Positions 16,176 through 24,805 of a stretch of DNA of 64,000 nt are shown in pieces. The first letter of the stretch is position 1, and each line of letters starts with the position of its first letter. The DNA lies in the NCBI RefSeq assembly GCF_000377745.1, contig NZ_KB898706.1, forward strand, positions 124,001 through 188,000, given 5' to 3'. The notes under the pieces were generated by a model. The model did not search any database. It saw only the letters and a program-made list of their open reading frames with translations, and was not told where the DNA came from. Source of the stretch: Gilvimarinus chinensis DSM 19667 (GTDB taxonomy: Bacteria; Pseudomonadota; Gammaproteobacteria; Pseudomonadales; Cellvibrionaceae). The position numbers were made by a program, and so were the translations under genes.

Positions 16176-17405
16176 TTAAAACAACACGCGGCAGCGAATG
16201 GTGCCTTCAATACTGCGCAGCTGCTCCAGCGCGGTTTCACTGTAGGGCGAGTGCACATCCAGCACCACATAACCGACTTTGTCGTTGGTTTGCAAATACT
16301 GCGACGAAATATTGATGTCGTTATCGGAGAACACGCGGTTAATGGCCGACAGCACGCCGGGCACATTGGCGTGCACGTGCAGCAGGCGGTGAGCGTGGGG
16401 GTGTTCGGGCAGGGCCACCTCGGGGAAGTTAACCGAAGTAATGGTGGTGCCGTTATCCGAGTAGCGCACCAGTTTTTCGGCCACTTCTACACCGATATTT
16501 TCCTGGGCCTCTTGGGTGGAGCCACCGATGTGCGGCGTGAGGATGACATTGTCCAGGCCGCGCAATGGGCTGACAAATTCGTCGTCGTTGCCTTTGGGCT
16601 CAACCGGGAACACATCAATCGCGGCGCCCGCGATGTGTTTGTTTTTCACCGCCGCAGCCAGGGCGTCAATGTCCACCACGGTGCCGCGCGAGGCGTTAAT
16701 TAAGTAGGCGCCTTTTTTCATCATGCCCAGTTCGCGCTCGCCAATCATGTTTTTGGTCGAGCCGGTTTCCGGGACGTGCAAGCTGATAATGTCGGCGCTT
16801 TGCAGCAGCTCATCCAGCGAGCGCACCTGCGAGGCGTTGCCCAAGGGCAGCTTGGCGACTACGTCGTAAAACTTGACTTTCATGCCCATGGATTCGGCCA
16901 GCACACTGGTTTGGCTGCCGATAGAACCGTAGCCGATCAGGCCCAGGGTTTTGCCGCGAATCTCGTAAGAGCCCGCCGCCGACTTTAACCAGCCGCCGCG
17001 ATGGCAAACAATGTTTTTCTCGGGGATACCGCGCATCATCAAGATGGCTTCGGCCACCACCAACTCGGCAACCGAGCGGGTGTTGGAATAGGGCGCGTTA
17101 AAGACCGCCACGCCGTGCTCTTGCGCGGCCTGCAAATCCACCTGGTTGGTGCCGATGCAGAAGCAGCCTGCGGCAATCAACTTGGGCGCGTTTTCAAACA
17201 CCCGGCGGGTGAGCTGGGTGCGCGAGCGCAGACCGACAAAGTGGGCGTCTTTGATCTTTTCAATCAAATCGTCCTCGGACAAGGCGGTTTTCAGGTATTC
17301 GATGTTCTCGTAACCGGCGGCGTGCAGGGTTTCGATGGCGCTTTGATGCACGCCCTCTAACAGCAGAAATTTAATCTTGCTTTTGTCCAGTGACTTCTTG
17401 GCCAT
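16176..17405 (-). CDS. serA: D-3-phosphoglycerate dehydrogenase
   Basis: The 409-residue enzyme catalyses NAD-dependent oxidation of 3-phosphoglycerate, the first step of serine synthesis, in the cytoplasm. The NAD-binding loop is LGLIGYGSIGSQ (about 154-165), and the catalytic Arg, Glu and His lie in INASRGTVVD, VFPVEPK and LTPHIGGST. A C-terminal ACT domain (about 335-409, LLHVHANVPGVLSAINRVF) closely follows the E. coli type that binds serine for feedback inhibition. Its length equals the E. coli enzyme to within one residue. It is a single gene that ends at the shared hairpin. Confidence 0.95.
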   Translation of the reverse strand: MAKKSLDKSKIKFLLLEGVHQSAIETLHAAGYENIEYLKTALSEDDLIEKIKDAHFVGLRSRTQLTRRVFENAPKLIAAGCFCIGTNQVDLQAAQEHGVAVFNAPYSNTRSVAELVVAEAILMMRGIPEKNIVCHRGGWLKSAAGSYEIRGKTLGLIGYGSIGSQTSVLAESMGMKVKFYDVVAKLPLGNASQVRSLDELLQSADIISLHVPETGSTKNMIGERELGMMKKGAYLINASRGTVVDIDALAAAVKNKHIAGAAIDVFPVEPKGNDDEFVSPLRGLDNVILTPHIGGSTQEAQENIGVEVAEKLVRYSDNGTTITSVNFPEVALPEHPHAHRLLHVHANVPGVLSAINRVFSDNDINISSQYLQTNDKVGYVVLDVHSPYSETALEQLRSIEGTIRCRVLF

Positions 17406-17570
17406 AGTCGGTCAGACCTCAGCTTGCGGCGAATGGATTTAGGGGGTAGGAAAAGCGCGCGATAATAGCATAAATGCAGCCCCTACGTCAGACACGTTTT
17501 GCCTGCGAGGGTGCAGAGTGCGCAACCCGTGAGTGCGGCGGGGTGAGCAACCCAGTTGGCTTGGTCACCG

Positions 17571-18299
17571 CTATCCTTTTGGCACTGTTACCCGGTTTAC
17601 GCTGACCACTTCTACCCCGTGTGTATCCCCCTCCAGCCAATAGTGCCAGGCCACATCCAGATCAAACAGCGTCATGGCGTAGCGCCGTGCGGGGTCGGGC
17701 GTTTGATACTGAGGGCGGGGGTCTTGCCCCAGCAGTTGCTCGATTAACGGTTGCAGCGCCTGGCCCAGGCGGGTGCCCTCGTGGTTGCATTGCTCCAGTG
17801 CCTGCGGACTAAAACGCACGGGAATTAACGCCGGTGGTGCTGGGGCAATAGTGTTTTGCGCCTCGGGCAGGCTGTCGGCATAGGGCACATAGGGTTTGAT
17901 GTCGATAACCGGTGTGCCGTTCAACAAGTCGTGACCGCTGATGTGCAGCCGCGCTTTGCCTTTTTCAATTTCGACGTGCTCCAGCTTGACCACCGACAGC
18001 CCCAGGCGGTTGGGGCGGTTGGGCGCGCGGGTGGCGAAGACGCCTAAGGTCTGGTTGCCTCCCAGACGCGGTGGGCGCACCCGCGGGCGGAACTCGCTGA
18101 TGTGAAATTCGTGAAAAATAAACTCTACCCACAGGTGTGAGCACTGGCTTAACCCGGAAAATGCGCTGGCCTGATCGAAGGGCGGGTAAAACTCAATGGT
18201 GGCCTTGGCCGCGCGGGCGAGCCCACTTTGGCGGGGGATGCCAAACTTGGTGGTAAAACAAGAGTACACAACGCCGATGGGCTCGAGGGTGTAAGACAT
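17571..18299 (-). CDS. trmO: tRNA (N6-threonylcarbamoyladenosine37-N6)-methyltransferase
   Basis: The 242-residue protein begins YTLEPIGVVYSCFTTKFGIPRQ, the signature of TrmO (formerly TsaA/YaeB). It has the conserved CSHLWVEFIFHEF, TRAPNRPNRLGLSVVKLEHV and GTPVIDIKPYVPYADS blocks of the SAM-binding beta-barrel. It methylates t6A37 of tRNA-Thr to m6t6A in the cytoplasm. Its length fits the family (E. coli about 235). It is a single gene on its strand. Confidence 0.93.
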   Translation of the reverse strand: MSYTLEPIGVVYSCFTTKFGIPRQSGLARAAKATIEFYPPFDQASAFSGLSQCSHLWVEFIFHEFHISEFRPRVRPPRLGGNQTLGVFATRAPNRPNRLGLSVVKLEHVEIEKGKARLHISGHDLLNGTPVIDIKPYVPYADSLPEAQNTIAPAPPALIPVRFSPQALEQCNHEGTRLGQALQPLIEQLLGQDPRPQYQTPDPARRYAMTLFDLDVAWHYWLEGDTHGVEVVSVNRVTVPKG

Positions 18300-18347
18300 A
18301 GTTTGCCGTGACTGCCGCGCTAAAAGCGGCAGTGTAAACCATGTGGC

Positions 18348-20687
18348 TTAGTGCTGCGCTACCCGAATGCGGCTGACGTTTTCCAGCGTGGTTTGCGCCA
18401 GTGCTCTTTGGCGCTCGGCGCTGTCGGCAAGCTCGGCGATGGAGGTGTCGGTGTGTTCGACGGTCTCCAGCACCTGGGTCAGCGAGCCACGTGCCTGTTG
18501 TGCGCGATCGTATTCCCCTTTTGAACTCTCGGCGATGGTGGTTATCACGTTTTCAATATCCGCTACGGAGCGCTGAATATTGCTGAGTGATTGCTGCGCA
18601 GCGCTGGCGTAATCCACGCAGTGGGCGGCGCTGTCGCGCTCGGTGGCCAGGCCCGAGGCGGTGGAGGTGACGGTTTCACGCAGCCGGTCAATCAAGGCCT
18701 GAATCTCGCCGGTGGCATCGTGGGTGCTGGCCGACAGGCGTCGCACTTCATCGGCAACTACGGCAAAGCCTCGGCCGTGCTCACCCGCACGGGCCGCTTC
18801 AATGGCCGCATTGAGCGCCAGCAGGTTTGTCTGCTCGGCCACGCCTTTAATGGTATCGACCACCGCGACTATATCGTCGGCGGCCGAGCTGAGTGCCTGC
18901 ATGCTTTCGCCGGAATAACTGATGTGGGCCTGCAATCGGGTGACTTGATCCACCACGTCGCCCATTTGGTGCTTGCCAGCGCGTGCTTCCTGGCTGGCGG
19001 CATGGCTTTGGCTGGCGGTTTCTTGTAGGTCCTGATGCATTTGTTGCAGAGATTTTTCGACCTGATTCAGCGCTGAGTCCATCTGCCCCATTTCGCGCCT
19101 TTGAGTTTGTGCGTCGGCTCGGCAGCTGGCACTGGTGGTGGCGTTTTCTTCGGCGGTGGCGGCGGAGTCGCGGGTGGACGCAATCACCCCGGCCAGGGTA
19201 TCGCTCAAACTGGCAAACAAGCTGTTTAAGCTGCGGCTGATGTCGCCGACTTCGTCGCTGCGCGAGGTATCGAAGGTGGTGCTTAAATCTCGCGTGCGGG
19301 CGGTGGTTTCAATGTGGTAAGAAAGCTCGCTCATGGGTCTGGCTAAATAGCGCGAGAAAAAGAAAGCGGCCAGAGCTGCCAGAGCAATCAAGACCAGCGC
19401 AGCGGCGGCGATACTGGCCCCCACGCGTGCGCGCAATTCGTGTAAGGCGGCAAAGACTTCACTTGGCTCTTGTTGCACGATCAGGGCGTAAGTGTTTTCA
19501 CCCATTGTCAGGGGTTGCCAGGCGGTGTAGACCTCGCGCCCGGCATAATCCTGGGCCAGGTCTGTGCCGGCGGTGCCTGACGTGGCGGCTATCACAGGCT
19601 GAGTGTTTAGCTGTAACCAACCAGCACTGGTGCCTGTGCGTTCAATATCTGCAGCCTGGTGGCTCAGGCCCGCGCTGTGCAGCATCTGGGTGAACGCCCT
19701 GGGGTTTTGTTGATGGGCGCGTAAATCGGTAATCACCTGCCCTTGCGGGCCTGCCATATAGATGTCACCGGTTTGGCCCAGGCCCAAGTCCCGCCATTGG
19801 CGGTTGTTAGAGAGCAGGGCTTCGAATCGACTCGCTGGGATTTGCGCAATCAGGTAGCCCACCGGACGCTCGGGGCTGTGAGCGTTGTGATATACGGCAA
19901 CACCCACGTACAGTGAAAGTTCGCCTTGCTGGAAAGGGCTGTGCTCAAATTCAGAAACAATAAAGCGCTGTGGGTTTTGCTGCAGGTCTTTGGCGGTGTG
20001 TGCTAGTGCAGAATTCTGAAACGGTCCTTGTTGCAGGGATGTGCCCAGGTGCGGGCCTTTGCTCACTGAGTAAATCACCCGCAGGCCGCTGTGATCCACC
20101 AGCATTAAATCACTGAAGCCAAAGCGCTGGATAACATCGTGGTAGCTGGCGTGGTACTTGCGATGCTGCTGGCCGTAGATTGTGGCATCACTGCGGTCAG
20201 TCATATCGGCCAGCTTATCGGGCCAGCCGGGGTTGGTTTGCAGGTAGAAGTGTTGCAGCAACTGCGCCTCGTAGGCCATTTGTTCTAGCCATTGCCCGAC
20301 AGCAGGGGTCACGCCATCGCTTTTACGCTGATGAAACGGGGTGTACTCGTTTTGGTACCATTGGGCCAGCTCGCTGCTGAGGGCATTTTTGTCCATAATG
20401 CCCACCTCGTAGCGGTAGGAGTCAAAGGGCCGCACAAAACCATAGGCTGCATCTTGAGTCATGCGGCCATTGGCCAGAGAATTGAGCAAATCCTGATAGT
20501 GGTTAAGGCTGGATTGCACGGCGGCCTCTCGCCCCAAAGCAATGGCGTGAAACTGATTTTTGAGAGTGGTTTCGATAGCGTTTGAGCTGTCTTTAAGTGC
20601 CAGGATACCTGTAGTGCCGGCCGACCCTATGACGGCAAATACAGTCAGGGCTATAGCCCCCAGCATTAAGCGAGTGGATATTTTCAC
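18348..20687 (-). CDS. methyl-accepting chemotaxis protein with large periplasmic sensor
   Basis: I start it at a GTG at 20687 because GGAGGT lies 4 bp before it; an ATG ten codons upstream lacks such a site. The protein is 779 residues. TM1 is at about 5-27, followed by a periplasmic sensor of some 390 residues with dCache-like features, TM2 (about 418-442), HAMP, and a signalling domain with the hairpin tip [20 protein letters not shown]. The ligand cannot be read from the sequence. C-terminal ARVAQH lacks the NWETF pentapeptide, so CheR docking is not expected. It stands as a single gene. Confidence 0.92.
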   Translation of the reverse strand: MKISTRLMLGAIALTVFAVIGSAGTTGILALKDSSNAIETTLKNQFHAIALGREAAVQSSLNHYQDLLNSLANGRMTQDAAYGFVRPFDSYRYEVGIMDKNALSSELAQWYQNEYTPFHQRKSDGVTPAVGQWLEQMAYEAQLLQHFYLQTNPGWPDKLADMTDRSDATIYGQQHRKYHASYHDVIQRFGFSDLMLVDHSGLRVIYSVSKGPHLGTSLQQGPFQNSALAHTAKDLQQNPQRFIVSEFEHSPFQQGELSLYVGVAVYHNAHSPERPVGYLIAQIPASRFEALLSNNRQWRDLGLGQTGDIYMAGPQGQVITDLRAHQQNPRAFTQMLHSAGLSHQAADIERTGTSAGWLQLNTQPVIAATSGTAGTDLAQDYAGREVYTAWQPLTMGENTYALIVQQEPSEVFAALHELRARVGASIAAAALVLIALAALAAFFFSRYLARPMSELSYHIETTARTRDLSTTFDTSRSDEVGDISRSLNSLFASLSDTLAGVIASTRDSAATAEENATTSASCRADAQTQRREMGQMDSALNQVEKSLQQMHQDLQETASQSHAASQEARAGKHQMGDVVDQVTRLQAHISYSGESMQALSSAADDIVAVVDTIKGVAEQTNLLALNAAIEAARAGEHGRGFAVVADEVRRLSASTHDATGEIQALIDRLRETVTSTASGLATERDSAAHCVDYASAAQQSLSNIQRSVADIENVITTIAESSKGEYDRAQQARGSLTQVLETVEHTDTSIAELADSAERQRALAQTTLENVSRIRVAQH

Positions 20688-20851
20688 AGTTACCTCCGGT
20701 GATTCTGGCGACAACATAGGTGGGTTTTATGACACTTTTGCAACGCTGCTATAAATGAGGTTTATTTAATGAAAGTGAGCGTCAATGAGTCGGCAGTTGC
20801 TCAAAACAGGAGTAAAGAGATGGAAAATCGTCAAGTTATTGGGTGCGGTTT

Positions 20852-21436
20852 ATGAGTGTAAAAGCGACTGTCTTGGCCCGAGTGTGTTGCCTGCTTTTAC
20901 TGGCCTCGACCTGCAGAGCCGAGGTGCGCGAAATGCTGGATTACATTTACTACGATGTGCCAGACCCAATTACCGCTGATATGACACTGGCAGAAAGCCT
21001 GAATGCCGCGACACCGATTGAACAGGGTGAGCGCCCCTTGCACGGATATAATCACTGGTCGTTACGCTGGCACCTGGATTTTTCGCAGTCCGAGTCGGCC
21101 TGTGAGGTGGCGTCGGTTACCGTTGATCTTGATACGCAGATGCAGTTGCCGCAGATGGTGAGTGCCAGTGCCGAGGTGCAGGAGCGTTTCAATGCTTACG
21201 TTGAACGCTTGCAGCGCCACTTGGTGGGACACTATGTAGTGGCAATTCAGGCTGCCAATAAAATTGAATTACAGCTGAGCCAGCTTGGCGCAGCTGCCGA
21301 CTGCGATGAGTTAGAGGCGCGCGCCGATTCCATTGCCGAGGCCATTGTTGCCGAGCACCGGGATAAAGAAAAAGCCTTTGATGAAATGACCGATTATGGT
21401 GCTCAGCAAGGGGTGGTGGTGCCTGAGGAAGAATAA
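20852..21436 (+). CDS. DUF922-like secreted protein
   Basis: The 194-residue product has a signal peptide (about 1-23, ASTCRA). Its core has the DUF922 pattern: NHWSLRWHLDFS...CEVASVTVDLDTQMQLPQ, then RHLVGHYVVAIQAANKIE, where a His-x3-His pair replaces the HExxH seen in some putative zinc proteases. Two Cys (in SACEV and ADCDE) could form a disulphide. A GTG three codons upstream is also possible. Function is unknown; the protease name given to the family is a prediction. It converges on the SpoIIAA-like gene with a 2-bp gap. Confidence 0.65.
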   Translation: MSVKATVLARVCCLLLLASTCRAEVREMLDYIYYDVPDPITADMTLAESLNAATPIEQGERPLHGYNHWSLRWHLDFSQSESACEVASVTVDLDTQMQLPQMVSASAEVQERFNAYVERLQRHLVGHYVVAIQAANKIELQLSQLGAAADCDELEARADSIAEAIVAEHRDKEKAFDEMTDYGAQQGVVVPEEE

Positions 21437-21438
21437 CG

Positions 21439-21807
21439 TTATAGCCAGGCCAGGGCTTCGTCTAAGCGGTCAAAGTGTTTTACGTGCCCCTCGGTAAACC
21501 AACTGCCAACGCGGCTGGCCATATCCAGCCAGCGTTGGTTGCCGAGAATCGCAATTTTGTGAAAGTGACTGCCGTGTTTCAACCCCAGCTTAAGGTCGTC
21601 CCAGGCGGCGTGTAGCTCCCACCCCTGAAATTCGCTTACGTCTACCAGTGCGTAGATTTCCGGATCTTCCAGGTCGGCAATGGCATTATTGAGGATGGGG
21701 ACAATTTTCTCGTAGTCCTCATGAGTGAGCTTTCCGGTGATTCTCAGGTTGAGCAAAAAACGGTTTTCATGCCGGGTTATCCCTATCTGCAATCCGTGTA
21801 CATTCAT
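21439..21807 (-). CDS. SpoIIAA/STAS-like protein
   Basis: I use the ATG at 21807 (122 residues) because AAGGAG lies 7 bp upstream. The sequence follows the SpoIIAA-like family: FLLNLRITGKLTHEDYEKIVPIL, YALVDVSEFQGWELHAAWDDLKLGLKHGSHFHKIAILGNQRW, and a C-terminal helix. These are single-domain cytoplasmic proteins with a STAS-related fold and no known ligand. The gene lies back to back with the arsenic operon and its start is 55 bp from the ArsR operator, but nothing ties it to arsenic. Confidence 0.82.
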   Translation of the reverse strand: MNVHGLQIGITRHENRFLLNLRITGKLTHEDYEKIVPILNNAIADLEDPEIYALVDVSEFQGWELHAAWDDLKLGLKHGSHFHKIAILGNQRWLDMASRVGSWFTEGHVKHFDRLDEALAWL

Positions 21808-21861
21808 TGTGTTCTCCTTGGTCTTCCCTTTCATTTTGCGCCAGTATAGCGCGTATTGTGT

Positions 21862-21881
21862 ATATATGTTTTTTCGTATAT
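21862..21881. promoter_or_regulatory. ArsR operator 1
   Basis: Read on the minus strand this is ATATACGAAAAAACATATAT. It matches the site before arsC (22263-22282) at 18 of 20 positions. It lies 28 bp before arsR, where autorepression would act. Confidence 0.75.
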
Positions 21882-21909
21882 GGTGGCTGTGTAGCGGTCG
21901 GAGATTTTT

Positions 21910-22245
21910 ATGAGCCCTGTCAGTTTTTTTAAATGTTTAGCGGACGATACCCGTTTGCATTGTGTGCTGTTATTGCAGCACAAGGGCGAGCTCTGCGTCT
22001 GCGATCTGGTAGACGCTATTGGCGAGAGCCAACCCAAGGTGTCGCGCCATTTAGCGCAGCTGCGCGAGTGTGGGATTTTATTGACGCGCCGTGAAGGGCA
22101 GTGGATGTACTACCGGCTGAACCCTCAGTTACCTGCCTGGGCTGCGGCCGTTATTGGGCAGGCGGCCGAGGGCAACTCAGTGTATTTAAAACCGGCTTTA
22201 GTGCGATTAGGTAAAAGCGAAAGCCAGGCCAGTTGCTGCGACTGA
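21910..22245 (+). CDS. arsR: ArsR-family arsenic-responsive repressor
   Basis: The 111-residue winged-helix regulator has ELCVCDLVDAIGESQPKVSRHLAQLRECGILLTRREGQWMYYRL. The CVC pair at the start of the recognition region is the As(III)-binding motif of classical ArsR, and CC near the C-terminus may add thiol ligands. It represses the operon until arsenite binds. It heads arsR-arsC-arsH-acr3 and lies just downstream of a copy of the proposed operator. Confidence 0.92.
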   Translation: MSPVSFFKCLADDTRLHCVLLLQHKGELCVCDLVDAIGESQPKVSRHLAQLRECGILLTRREGQWMYYRLNPQLPAWAAAVIGQAAEGNSVYLKPALVRLGKSESQASCCD

Positions 22246-22262
22246 AAATTTTTTACACTTAA

Positions 22263-22282
22263 ATATGCGAAAAACCATATAT
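22263..22282. promoter_or_regulatory. ArsR operator 2
   Basis: ATATGCGAAAAACCATATAT lies in the 54-bp gap between arsR and arsC. Two sites suggest the structural genes have their own ArsR-controlled promoter in addition to read-through from arsR. Confidence 0.72.
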
Positions 22283-22299
22283 TTAAAAGGGGAGTCAGA

Positions 22300-22776
22300 A
22301 TGAAAAAATTATTGTTTGTATGTACTCACAACGCCTGCCGCAGTGTGCTGGCAGAAGTGACCGCGAATCGCTTGGGCGCAGGCCGGTTAGGGGCGGCCAG
22401 TGCGGGCAGTCAGCCGGCAGGGCGTATTCACCCACTGACCCTTGAATATTTACAGGGCAAGGGCGTCAGCACCGAGGGTTTAAAAAGCCAGAGCTGGGAT
22501 GACTTTGCCGATTACGAGCCCGACTTGGTGATTACCGTGTGCGACAGTGCAGCGGGTGAGGCTTGCCCTCTGTGGATGGGTGATGCGGCTAAAGCTCACT
22601 GGGGTTTGCCCGATCCGTCTCGTGCGGCAGAGCCCGCCAGCGCGTTTGATGCGGTGGTGGATGTGCTGGAGCGCCGGGTGGCGGCCTTGTTAAAGGCACC
22701 TTTGGAAGAGTTAACTCCCGCTGAGTTAACAAGCCTGGCAAATCAGGTGGGCGAACAGGAGGTCTATCGTGACTGA
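22300..22776 (+). CDS. arsC: arsenate reductase, low-molecular-weight phosphatase type
   Basis: The 158-residue product begins [18 protein letters not shown]: the CTHNACR loop is the C-x5-R active site of LMW phosphatase-fold arsenate reductases, which reduce arsenate to arsenite with thioredoxin or glutaredoxin. [18 protein letters not shown] supplies further Cys, and [10 protein letters not shown] holds the general-acid Asp. GGGGAG lies 11 bp before the ATG. Its end overlaps arsH by 8 bp, indicating coupling. Confidence 0.92.
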   Translation: MKKLLFVCTHNACRSVLAEVTANRLGAGRLGAASAGSQPAGRIHPLTLEYLQGKGVSTEGLKSQSWDDFADYEPDLVITVCDSAAGEACPLWMGDAAKAHWGLPDPSRAAEPASAFDAVVDVLERRVAALLKAPLEELTPAELTSLANQVGEQEVYRD

Positions 22777-23473
22777 CTTGCCCAATATTCAAAGCGAGGC
22801 TTTGCGGGCAATTGATAAAGAGGCCTTGGCCGCCTCGGGTGCCCGCCCTCCTAAAATATTACTCCTGTATGGTTCGTTACGGCCGCGCTCGTTCAGTCGG
22901 TTAGTGGTTGAAGAGTCAGAGCGCTTACTGCGGGAGTTTGGTGCTGAAACGCGAATTTTTAACCCGGCAGGGCTGCCCTTGCCGGACAGCGAAGAGGCCG
23001 ACCACCCCAAGGTGGCCGAGCTGCGCGAGCTGGCCATGTGGTGCGATGGCATGGTGTGGTGTTCACCCGAGCGCCATGGCGCCATGACCGGAATTATGAA
23101 AGCACAGATCGACTGGATTCCTTTAAGTGTGGGAGCGGTGCGCCCAACCCAGGGTAAAACCTTGGCGGTGATGCAAGTGTGCGGCGGCTCGCAGTCGTTT
23201 AATGTGGTGAATCAGTTGCGGGTACTTGGCCGTTGGATGCGTATGCTGACCATTCCCAATCAGTCGTCGGTGGCCAAGGCGTTTTTAGAGTTCGACGACA
23301 ACGACCGCATGAAGCCCTCCAGTTACTACAACCGCATTGTCGATGTGATGGAAGAGCTGATGAAATTTACTTTGCTGGTGCAAGGCCGCGAAGACTATTT
23401 GGTGGACCGATACTCCGAGCGAGTGGAGTCTGCCGCTGAACTTTCCAAGCGCGTGAATCAAAAGGAGATTTAA
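22769..23473 (+). CDS. arsH: ArsH NADPH-dependent FMN oxidoreductase
   Basis: The 234-residue flavoprotein shows the ArsH signature: [58 protein letters not shown] and [20 protein letters not shown]. ArsH oxidises trivalent organoarsenicals to the less toxic pentavalent forms in the cytoplasm. AGGAGG precedes the ATG, inside the end of arsC. acr3 follows 2 bp later. Confidence 0.94.
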   Translation: MTDLPNIQSEALRAIDKEALAASGARPPKILLLYGSLRPRSFSRLVVEESERLLREFGAETRIFNPAGLPLPDSEEADHPKVAELRELAMWCDGMVWCSPERHGAMTGIMKAQIDWIPLSVGAVRPTQGKTLAVMQVCGGSQSFNVVNQLRVLGRWMRMLTIPNQSSVAKAFLEFDDNDRMKPSSYYNRIVDVMEELMKFTLLVQGREDYLVDRYSERVESAAELSKRVNQKEI

Positions 23474-23475
23474 GC

Positions 23476-24495
23476 ATGGGTGTTTTTGAACGCTATTTGT
23501 CCCTTTGGGTGGCTGCGGGCATCGCCGGTGGTGTGGCGCTTGGCAGTTTATTTCCGGGCTTTTTTGCGGCGGTGGCGTCGCTAGAGTGGGCGCGGGTTAA
23601 TTTGCCTGTAGCAGTGCTGATTTGGCTGATGATTTTTCCGATGATGGTGCAGGTGGACTTTGCCTCGGTGAAAGATGTGGGCAAAGACCCTAAAGGGCTA
23701 CTTCTGACGCTCGCTATCAACTGGCTGATTAAACCGTTCACCATGGCCGCCATTGGCGTGCTGTTTTTTCACTATATTTTCGCAGGTTTGGTTGAGCCTG
23801 AAACCGCGCAGGAATACATCGCCGGGATGATTTTACTGGGGGTGGCCCCCTGCACGGCGATGGTGTTTATCTGGAGTCATTTAACCCGTGGCGATGCCAC
23901 TTACACCTTGGTTCAGGTGTCGGTTAACGATTTAATTATGGTGGTGGCTTTTGCCCCTATTGCGGCTTTGTTGCTGGGGGTTACGGATATCGCTGTGCCC
24001 TGGCAGACATTGATGCTGTCTGTACTGCTGTACGTTGTCTTGCCTTTGGCCGCCGGTATGCTCGCGCGTCACCTGCTACTGAAAAAAGGCAGTGGGGCCT
24101 TAGAGGGGTTTTTACAGCGCTGTAAGCCGTTATCTATTTTGGGGCTGTTGGCAACCGTTGTTCTGTTGTTTGCGTTGCAAGCCGAGCGAATTCTGGCTGA
24201 ACCTTTAGCGATTGTGTTGATTGCGATACCGCTGTTGATTCAAACCTATGGCATTTTCGCCCTGGCTTATTGGGCGGCGCATAAGCTCAAGTTGCGTCAC
24301 GAGGTGGCGGCCCCCGCTTGTATGATTGCCACCTCAAACTTTTTTGAGCTGGCGGTGGCTGTTGCCATCTCGTTGTTTGGGTTGCACTCGGGTGCGGCCT
24401 TGGCGACGGTGGTGGGGGTGTTGGTCGAGGTACCGGTTATGTTGTCGCTGGTGGCCTTTGCGAACCGCACCCGAGGCTGGTTTGCGCAGCCCTGA
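23476..24495 (+). CDS. acr3: ACR3-type arsenite efflux permease
   Basis: The 339-residue protein has about ten transmembrane helices and the ACR3 motifs [59 protein letters not shown] (with the essential Cys) and [18 protein letters not shown]. It exports arsenite across the inner membrane using the proton-motive force. AAAGGAG lies 7 bp upstream. It is the last gene of the operon and is followed by a hairpin. Confidence 0.95.
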   Translation: MGVFERYLSLWVAAGIAGGVALGSLFPGFFAAVASLEWARVNLPVAVLIWLMIFPMMVQVDFASVKDVGKDPKGLLLTLAINWLIKPFTMAAIGVLFFHYIFAGLVEPETAQEYIAGMILLGVAPCTAMVFIWSHLTRGDATYTLVQVSVNDLIMVVAFAPIAALLLGVTDIAVPWQTLMLSVLLYVVLPLAAGMLARHLLLKKGSGALEGFLQRCKPLSILGLLATVVLLFALQAERILAEPLAIVLIAIPLLIQTYGIFALAYWAAHKLKLRHEVAAPACMIATSNFFELAVAVAISLFGLHSGAALATVVGVLVEVPVMLSLVAFANRTRGWFAQP

Positions 24496-24512
24496 TTTGT
24501 ACAATTTTTAAC

Positions 24513-24541
24513 ATGTGGCCACAAGGAGTTAGTGGTCACAT
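24513..24541 (+). terminator. hairpin after acr3
   Basis: ATGTGGCCAC (24513-24522) pairs with GTGGTCACAT (24532-24541), with one G-T pair. No U-tract follows directly, so it may be weak. Confidence 0.4.
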
Positions 24542-24599
24542 ACTCGCCCCGCCTTATCGTTTGCTATAAAAAAACCCCCTCTTAGTTGCTGAAACAAAA

Positions 24600-24639
24600 C
24601 CTTCATATTTCTGTCACGCGACCTTCATAAATCTCATCA
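24600..24639 (+). promoter_or_regulatory. tandem Pho boxes (PhoB sites)
   Basis: Four 7-bp repeats lie at exact 11-bp spacing: CCTTCAT (24600), CTGTCAC (24611), CCTTCAT (24622) and CTCATCA (24633), separated by the AT-rich 4-mers ATTT, GCGA and AAAT. The Pho-box consensus is CTGTCAT with 4-bp AT-rich spacers on the same 11-bp repeat, so this is a double Pho box. It lies about 170 bp upstream of the lipoprotein start. Confidence 0.75.
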
Positions 24640-24805
24640 ACCATAAGCGCCACATGAGCACACGGCTCGAATGAGGCGCGTTAGATCGCAAGAGCCTTTT
24701 CAGTCAGCCATGGACTGAGCACACCGTGCTACTGATTACTCACTGCAGGCAATATTGCCTGCAAAGCAATTTGACAAACTATCCACTTGGGGAGAGTTGG
24801 AATTT

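Noticed and set aside
18311-18333. Hairpin ACTGCCGC/GCGGCAGT as terminator for the chemotaxis gene
   Set aside because: A real inverted repeat, but without a T-run on either strand, so I could not support it as a terminator.
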